A DNA stretch of 36,828 bases from Acanthaster planci. Taxonomy: Eukaryota; Echinodermata; Asteroidea; Valvatida; Acanthasteridae. Positions within the stretch are counted from its first letter, which is position 1. The number at the start of each line of letters is the position of its first letter. Shown piece after piece: positions 12,801 to 21,800 of this stretch. The DNA is taken from positions 624,241-661,068 of the forward strand of contig NW_019091367.1 of NCBI RefSeq assembly GCF_001949145.1, in the 5' to 3' direction. Both the position numbers and the translations under genes were made by a program. The notes beneath the pieces are model-generated. The model saw only the letters and a list, made by a program, of their open reading frames with translations, made no database searches and was not told the origin of the DNA.

Positions 12801-15800
12801 AACAGCCGAACCAGCTCAGGTGGGAAAATTATTCTTACGTCACACAGTTCCATCAGGGGTGTCTTTTTGCACAACCAAAGATAGTCATGGGCATCCCCGT
12901 CTCAGGCGGGAACACTTGTAGAAATAGCATTCAAAGACTTCTGAGAGTTAAAAACAACTCAACGCTCTCTTTTTTAACATCTGCCTCCTGAGGCACAACT
13001 AAAAGAGGCAAAAGCCAAGTTGAAATTCAGAAAGTGACATTTGGCAGAGTTCCATGAGATGAGTGTGCAGCCATGACAGGCAGTAATAAGCGCAGAATTG
13101 TGGGAAGAAAGAGCATAATATCCTGAGTTTTGGAAATGAAAAGCTGGTCCATTTCGCTTGCGGTCTGACACGCAGTAAACAAGAAAAGCGAAAGACACCG
13201 GATGTGTTTGATCCTCAAGAGGTCTTTGTTAGATGCCAAACCACAGGCAAGCAGAAACAAGTTAGTGGAAAGCGCTCAGTCTTGAAGAAGAAAACAGCTG
13301 AGAGGGAGGGAGTGTGTGGAATGGGCGGGGGAAATGAGATGAAGAGAGGGGATGAGGCCTGAAATGAGACAGAGATCAAAATGGGATGAGGGAAGTGATC
13401 AGTCCTCGAGAGGGGCACCTAGTATATCCTGTAGGCCCAAATTTGACTATTCTCGTGGCGTGGGGGAAAAAAAGTTAACTTGAGTGGTTGCAATGATGGT
13501 GTCTTAACCCTAACACTCCTCAGTCCTCCAACAGGTGAAGGATTGAGGAGAGTTAGGGTTAATAAAGGCACCTGGAGGAGTATTGCCATTTTGGGAGTAT
13601 TGTCAATGTGGCTTGGCTACCAGTATGGCTGTGTATTACCCCAACTCTTGCCTGTGGCCAGGATTAACCCTCCTAGGCTGAAGTCACTCTTTGGGTCACT
13701 TGGTAAACACCTCAAAGAAGCACAGATGTGTCGTGTTGGGCACTGCACCAACGTGCCAGAGAGTGACCTTGGGCACTTGTGCATTTTTGTGCTGTAAAAC
13801 TAAAGGAGGGTTAAGATGCGGCCATGGAAGCCGGTTTTAGGCAGCCGCTGCCTAGTTCCCATAGACGTATGTTTTTCCCAGCCACAACCAAGTTCTTTGG
13901 ACATGGCCTAATACTGCTTTCTTCACTACATCCAGTCTGCTCTAGTTGTTCCCCTGGTCACAGCCGCACCCAGGCCCTTTGTCTAGTGCTGTGGATATCT
14001 CCTGCAGCATGGCAGTGCCAGAAATGTAAGCTGTATCTACAAGACAGCCAATTTGGGCTTAGCCATGGAAATGTGCTTAGCTCAGTAAAAGTATGCTCAG
14101 TAGAAAAGGTTAACCGTGTGCATGAAGAGAATGTACATTACTTGAGACAAGTTTTCTGCTCGGTTTTGCTTAGCACAAAATCTGCTAAAAAATGTTCTCT
14201 ACAAAGGGCTTGTAAACTCATGCAAGTTTCCAAATAGTTTCCAAAAAAAATCGTGTGTCCTCTTGGAATATTTTTTGTGACACAGCCCTGCACGCCGGCC
14301 CAGTCGAGGCATGATTCGGTCAGCGATGGCACGGTTACACCCTCGATCACCGACTCCGCCTCTGGGGAGCGACAGCAGGCACCGTCCACGACGAGCAGTG
14401 CCGGAAGCCCCATGGACACCGCATCCATCACGGGTAGGGGCTGTTTGTAGGATTTTTGCAGTCGTTGCCTCAAGTCAAGAGCAGTGCCTTTTCATTGCTG
14501 TGCTGTTTTGTTGTGTTCACAGTGACTTTCTGTGATTGATTGAGGCACAAGGAAAAAGATTATTGGGTTACATATCAAGCCTGCACCTCCAAGATCCTTT
14601 AAAATCTACCTAAGATTAAGGAAGATTAAGGAAGGTTTAGTCTAGCCAGTTTTCCTTAGTGTGGTACTGAATGCCTCTTGATAGTTGATATGGAAGATTA
14701 TTGGAGAATTCAACAAGGCTTCCAGCAAAATTCCACCTTTTTCTGGTCATATGAATTCAAGAAAATGCTTCTTTGTTTCAGTACTGAAATGCCCAAGTTA
14801 GTTTGCCCCTTGTGAGGAGTGTGAAGTACCTGTTTGTTGAGCATCACGGCTCACTGTCTGGACAAAGTTGACCCGGGAAAATTGTTGTCTGTGGTTTTTG
14901 CCAGATGTAAGCGACACTCAGGAATTGGAAGCAGACAAGCGGGAAGAGAAACAGGCTGCCGAGGCTGCCGAGAAGACCATCATAGAGGAACGGCTACTCA
15001 AGCTGGCTGTCGATGTGAGTACAAGAGATTGAAAAGACAAGCCCCATCCCCCCTCCCCCCGAAAAAGAGGAGGAGTCAAAGATTGTTCCTTTGACCTCCT
15101 GTGTACTAGTTTAATTTACATCTCCAGAATGGCTGTTGTTGAATGCATCACAAGTCCAGTTACAGGTCCTGTCACCTGCCCCATCACAGGTTGCAGGGGT
15201 GCGGCCGAGTTCATGGCCAAATTCCAGGCCCACTGGTTTGCAGGATTGTAATGGGGGCGTGGCATGGGTTGCTTGTTCATAGAATGTTTGCCTCTCTATG
15301 CTGTGGCCGGGCCTCAATTACTGGTGTTATCCATGTGTTGATAGAGGTGGGAGTTGGTTCCCTCCCGCACCCAAGGGTTCCTACGGGTGATCTGTGTTTC
15401 CTCCTCTTTAGAGGTCAACTTTTTCTGTCTCTGGCTTGACTCCTGGGTCACATATTAGCTGCCTGAAGATGGTTTTGCTTGCCTTTGCAGCAGTGTCTGT
15501 CCTTGATTCAGGCTCACAGCCGCAAAGGAAGGATAATTATTCGCCCAGTAAAGTCAAATATCTGGATAAAAAATGTTAACAGTCGGAGTTTATCTGTCAC
15601 TCTGTGAAGGTTCTGACGGCTCACAGCTGCTCCGAGGATGGCCTGGAGGACGCCACCACGTTACTCATGCAGCTGTCGCGGGGCCACGGCTTCACCAGAC
15701 AGACGGTGCTAGCCCTGCTGCTGGAGGGAGCCAAAGAGATCGGCTACGCACTCTGCAGGTCAGGAAGGCAAACACGCTGCTCTGAGGTCCATAGTATTGA

Positions 15801-18800
15801 TTTCAGAATTAAAAACAGGAGTTCATATTCACGAGTGTGCTCAAGGCCCCTCCGGCATCTTGGCCACTCATCCCATGTGGAGCCAGTACCAGCAATTTTC
15901 ACATGACAGTGCTCCACCAAGAAGTTTGCGACAGAGATCTCTTTTTCCAAGTGTGTGTGGGACAAGATGGCCTTTAGCTCCTGTTTTTATTATTCATGTA
16001 GCCATTCTCACAGCGTAAAACAAAGAAAGGCGAGGAACGGCAAAAGTACGAATACTGTGGTCTGAAGACCTGCAGCCCTGTGGATATTTATTAAATATTT
16101 TTGTTTCAAAGTATTTGAGCAGCATTCTGCCTCACAAATACGAGCAATTCACAACCCTTTCTGAACACGCATCGGATCGACAGATTTCTCGCTCTGTGAT
16201 TGGTCAACGCGTTGCAAACTCTTGGAGGCGCACTATTGTGAATTGCCCGTATTTTTGAGGCAATATTGATACCAGAAATACACTTAGTAATCTTTTACCC
16301 CAAAAGAACATGCATTGAGAATAATTTAAGTTCCCTGTGTGGTGCCAGTGTATAAAATTTGTTGACCGTTTCCCTCAAACAACTTAAACTGCACTCCAAG
16401 GTTGCAGTAGTTTTTTGACAATTTCTGCTGTGTCTGTTGAAATTGATATTATTGTTTGATACTTTGTCAAGTGATTCCAAACCCTCTAAGGTGGCTTCTA
16501 GTTTTCAGAGAAAACGCTCCAAGTTTAACAGACTTTCATTGGAGATGTGGCTGTTTTTCAATACTGCAGCGACATTAAAAAGCTCTTGGCAGAGGTGCAT
16601 CAGTACCAGGAAACGTCAGAGCTGAACAGCGAAGACGAAGCGTCCACTTCTGCCGGTGCATCGTCAGGCCACGCGGCAGCGGGGACCCTGCGCGACCGCT
16701 TCAACCCAAGCACCAGCGTGGTAGTGAGCGCCGCCACTCGGCGGCCGGGCAACGCCAAGCGCAGCGGCTTTGAGCTGCGGCTGCCCTCTATGGCACTCTT
16801 CACAGCCAAGATGTCCAACCAGAACCTCTTCCTGCGCATGCTGAAGGTGGTGGTGCAGCTGAAGGAGGCGGCCAAGAAGGCCGCCAGGAAAGCCTCCGCC
16901 CTCAGCAAAAGCTGTGAGTTCTTGCTTTCTTCCCCCTTCCCAGCAATCACATATCCAGTAATACTGTTGCTCAGGGCAGTGACCAACCAATGCAACTACC
17001 TGATCCGACCGACCAACCCGACTGACAGGCCCGAGTGAGAGGCCTGACTGACAGAACTGGCTGACACCACTGACTGAGCTGACTGGCCGGCTTGAGTGAC
17101 CAACCCGACGGACCAACATGTTTTGCTTCACATGGCGCTAGTGGCAGGCATCGCGGGGGACCTGCAGTCTCTCACCGGTTCCAGCCTCTGTGACTGCATA
17201 TCTCTCAGGCTCTTGCTCACAAGATTTCTCTTCTTTCTCCCTCTTCCCCCACCCCCCCTCCAGTGAGTGGGACAGCCAGTCATCTGGCTGCTGCCGTTGC
17301 AGCGTTGGAGGCCAACGCCAGCGAACACATGGAAGCCATGAACCGTAGAGGGCAGGCTGCTGTCAGGACATCGCAGGACGCAATCGTCACTGTATGTATA
17401 TTAACCCTTTGTGCTTCTGTTCCGTCTTTGATTCCCTATAGGGTTTGAAGGTAGAGTTTGATTCATCCCTGTAGTTCATCATATTGTTTGTATAATGCCT
17501 TAAAGGGTTGTTGAGAAATTATGTAAAAATCGATCGGAGTCTCAGTAAATGTAAGGTATTTTGAGAAGCTAGCCATTGACCGTGGGGATAGGGAGGGGCT
17601 TTGCGGCATGTAAGTGTAGGGGTCAGCTCTGTGCAGGTTACATTGTGCCTGGTGGTGATGTCCCAGCATGCAAGACATGTGCAAAGCGTAATCTTCAAGT
17701 GGTAGGCAAAGCTCATGGAAGATGCAGCGCTCTGCAGTAAGCCAACAACAATTTGTCTTCACTTTCTGGCACTCCTGGTTGATCATTGTTGTGCCCTCGG
17801 GTGCGATGAAGCATATGTGTAAAGTCTATGGTTTCTTGGCCGCACCGTCTTGTCTGTCTGTCCTCTTGTCTGTCCGTATTCTTCACAACCAGATGCTGGA
17901 TTTTGGCAGACTCTGAAAGCTTAAACACTGTCATGAGATGAGATCCCAGTGGCCTCAATTTCTTTGTTGTATGCGACCCAACCCAACAAAATGAGGTGCA
18001 ACTTGCCAAGAGGCCTTCATATAAACCAATCAGCAGAAATTCTCAACATTTTCAGCCCACATAATGTCCATTGTGATCGGATGCCAAACTGAGTGATGCG
18101 TTAGAACAAAGAGTTCATTATCTTAAAGATTCTTGTATGAAGTCAAACAAAATTTGCTGATGAAGATGGACTTATCTAGTGGAATCCAGTCTGCTGCTGC
18201 GTGGCCCTCACTGTTGCCCCTTTTGTGCTCTCTTCAACTGTCGACCTTGTCTTTAATTCAGACATCGCCCGTCACTGGCACCAGCACACCGACCACCACT
18301 GCTGCGGCTGCAGCCTCCGGGGTCACGTCCACCCCAACGCCCGCCTCTCTTCCACAGCAGCAGTCTGGTGTCGCCGCAGCCGGTCAGACCTCCGGATCCA
18401 GCAGCAGCAGCAGCAGGACTGCGAGCGGTGGATCTGCGGCGGCCGAAACCCCCATGGAGGTGGACCAGCCAACTCTGACCAGCGTTCAGCAGGGGGTGGC
18501 CGCGCTCAAGCAGGCATCGCTGGACATGCAAGGAGCGGGTAGCAGCAAAGCTGACGAGGTACAGGCCTGAATAAAAAAGTGTGGTTACTCCGGAAAAAAA
18601 AAAGAAGAATTGTGAGATTCCTTCCACGGTGAAGTGAAAGCATAAAAAAAGGTCATGTTGGAGAGAGTGGCTAATCAGCTTTTGCAAGCAACTAAATTCT
18701 GCCTTATGATTTATATGAAAAAAATGCGCACCAAAAGAATTAGAGTATAAAATGGAAGACCGTTGTTGAGTTTGTTGAGATGTGCAAGGGTATTTCCATT

Positions 18801-21800
18801 TTCTCTCTCATTTCTGGATTCTACATGCTTTAAATACTCATTTGCTCTCAGTCGGTGGCAGGATTTTTCAGGTAAAGGGGGGGGGGGAAGCAGCAACCTG
18901 ACACCATTAATGGGGGAAGGGGACCAACTTCTTTTTAAAGTGACTGACGATTTTCATCCCAATTTCTTCCCCTTTTTGCTTCTTTGGCACTTGTTTATTC
19001 ACATTTTTCTAGGAGGGGGAAGGGAGGAAACTCCTCCCTCCCCCTCTCCCTCATAACTCCATGGATTTGTTACTGTGCTCCTTTGTTCTAGCCTGAAGAC
19101 AATGAGCCCCGTCTGAGCAGTCAGCTGGCTCTGGACGAGCTGTGGGACACCCTGAGCGCCTGCCTGACGGACTTGTCTCAGACCCCCGATCACCACTCCG
19201 TGCTGGTCCTTCAGCCAGCCGTGGAGGCCTTCTTCCTGGTCCACGCCTCGGAGAAGGATGGCGCCAGGGACGCCTTGGCAGGCGGCAAGCCCCCGCTGGC
19301 CAGGGACGGCAGCCTGTCACAGCCTGTGCCGGACTCGGCGCCGCTCTCCCCCATGCCGCTGTCCGCGGGCGGCCTGACCACCAGCGGGGCGGGGTCGTTC
19401 TTTGCCCGGGAGAGTTCGGTCACCTCCATCGTTACAACCAACATGCCGCTTGACACCCAAAAGTTCCTCAGCTTTGCCGGTGAGATTTGTTGTCATAATT
19501 GCCATTCCATAAGCCAGGCTGAAAAACTGCTAAGGTTTTATCTTGTGAAATGTACCCATGCACACATGAGCAATGCAGATTCCACAACTATCCTTTTCTC
19601 TGTCTGTCGGAGCTTTCTGCAAACGAAATTTTTCTACTTCGCATTAAGAGTTATCTCAAAACTTGTCCGGGACAAGTTGAAGACATTGTTGGGGGTTAAG
19701 TTGTGGAATTGTTAATCATATCTACCATCTTCCCACAATGATGCAATCAGCTTGTTTACACGTGCCCCCCCCCCTTACTGTGGTTTGCGATTTGGACCAG
19801 GCTGGGCACTCAAGGACACACTGTGACTACTGCAGTGGAAGTAGCTCAAATTGTTCTCAGTAGACAGCTCTAAGCTGACCTGCGTGTTTGAGCTTTGCTC
19901 TCCAACGACCTTGCCTTTTTGAAGTACCAAACAGGCTCAATTGAAGTTAACCACAGTAGTAAAAAAATATTCCTTGTTATGTGATCTCGAGTTTTATGAC
20001 CCCCGTTCATTCATCCTACCCCCTGTATGTCTTTCAGAGATGCACCGTAACGTGCTGAACCAGATCCTGCGCCAGTCCACCGTCCACCTATCAGAGGGGC
20101 CCTTCTCTGTCCTGGTCAACCACGTACGCATCCTGGACTTTGACGTCAAGCGCCGCTACTTCCGGCAGGAGCTGGAGCGGCTAGACGAAGGGGCCCGCCG
20201 GGAGGACATGGCAGTCCACGTCCGGCGCGAGCACGTCTTTGAGGATTCGTACCGGGAGCTGCATCGGCGCTCGCCGGAGGAGTGGAAGAACCGCTTCTAT
20301 GTGCTCTTTGAAGGGGAAGAGGGGCAGGATGCTGGGGGACTGCTCAGGGAGTGGTACCTCATCATCTCAAAGTGAGTGCTGCCGCCGAGAGCTTTCAATA
20401 TTTGTCTGAAGAAGGAACCAGTGGCCCGGCCTGGCTACTGAAAGGCAATTTCTTGTTATCGTCAAGAAATTTTCAGTTGCAAGCAACGAGGTTTTAGGTT
20501 TGAGTCTTACCAGAGCAAAGTTCTGAATTTTCTCTGCAATCTCTCAGACTTCATTGAGCCATTAAAACAGAAGGTTATATTGGCAAAGGGCAGGATTCAG
20601 TATCATTTGTTTTGTTTGGTAGTTTTGCCCTTTTTTCTGGTTCACTCTGATTTGGTCACTTTGCTTCAACCTGTTAGGGAGATCTTCAATCCCATGTACG
20701 CCCTCTTCAAGGTGTCGCCCGGCGACCGCGTCACCTACCTACCCAACCCTGCCTCCCACTGCAACTCCAACCACCTCAGCTACTTCAAGTTTGTGGGCCG
20801 CATCATCGCCAAGGCCATCTACGACAACAAGCTCTTGGACTGTTACTTCTCCCGTTCCTACTACAAGCACATCTTGGGAAAGCCAGTCAAGTAAGGAAAG
20901 GTTTTCCCCCTGTTGTCCTTCCAACCAATGTTTCAGCCAGACAGTTGTCTGGTTGTCTTCTTGGATGCCCTGTGGGCCAATTTGGACAATTTGTTTTGTT
21001 ACACAAGCGCACCCGATAGTATTAAATCTCAGCAACTTGGATGGCCCGTTTGATGCTTGTAAATGCTACTGCGGTGTTGACGTGTGACGATGCTAGAGTC
21101 TATTCATGGCAGTATGTCAGTGTGGCGACTATTGTTTAAGAGGAGCTAGCCAAAGTGTCAAGTTAGCACCTGCAGGTTTTCATTAGGACCTGCTCTAGGG
21201 CTATTAGTAGTCGAGTCCATCACAAGTCCCTGCTTGTCCATCACACATCCATCTTCAAAGGTTTTTCCGTGTCCAGCCAAGTTACAAGCTGTGGCAATGA
21301 GCTGTGACATGAGCGTTGTGTTGTCCGGCGTGCTACTCTTGATCTGGCTTGTGACTGGACTCTGGAAAAGTCATGTGACTGGACTTCTGATGGGCTCGTC
21401 TACGTCCCTGGCTGAGCTCTTTTTTGGGGGTGGGGGGAACATTGCATTCACGTACCATTCACAGATTTTGCACTCTTCATCAAAACCACCTCTCTTGTAA
21501 GTATTACCCTGTCTGTCACAGTGTCTTGTTGGTCACTCCTTGTAACATGTTGTCTTGTGCCCCGACACCCCACAGGTACACTGACATGGAGAGTGAGGAC
21601 TACTCATTCTACCAAGGTCTGGTTTTCCTGCTGGAGCATTCGGTCACTGAGCTAGGCTATGAGTTGACGTTTAGCACAGAGGTGGGTGTAACTCTAGATT
21701 CTTCCGTATTTTTTGGCTAAATGTGACGGGTACACACAAATTCACATGTATAATTCGAAGTGAGCGTGAACAGTTTTCAACAGAATGTGTACAAATGTGA

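Noticed and set aside
17401-17510. TTAACCCTTTGTGC resembling a piggyBac-type left end
   Set aside because: No matching right end with TTAA was found; the AAAGGGTTG near 17500 lacks TTAA at the correct side.
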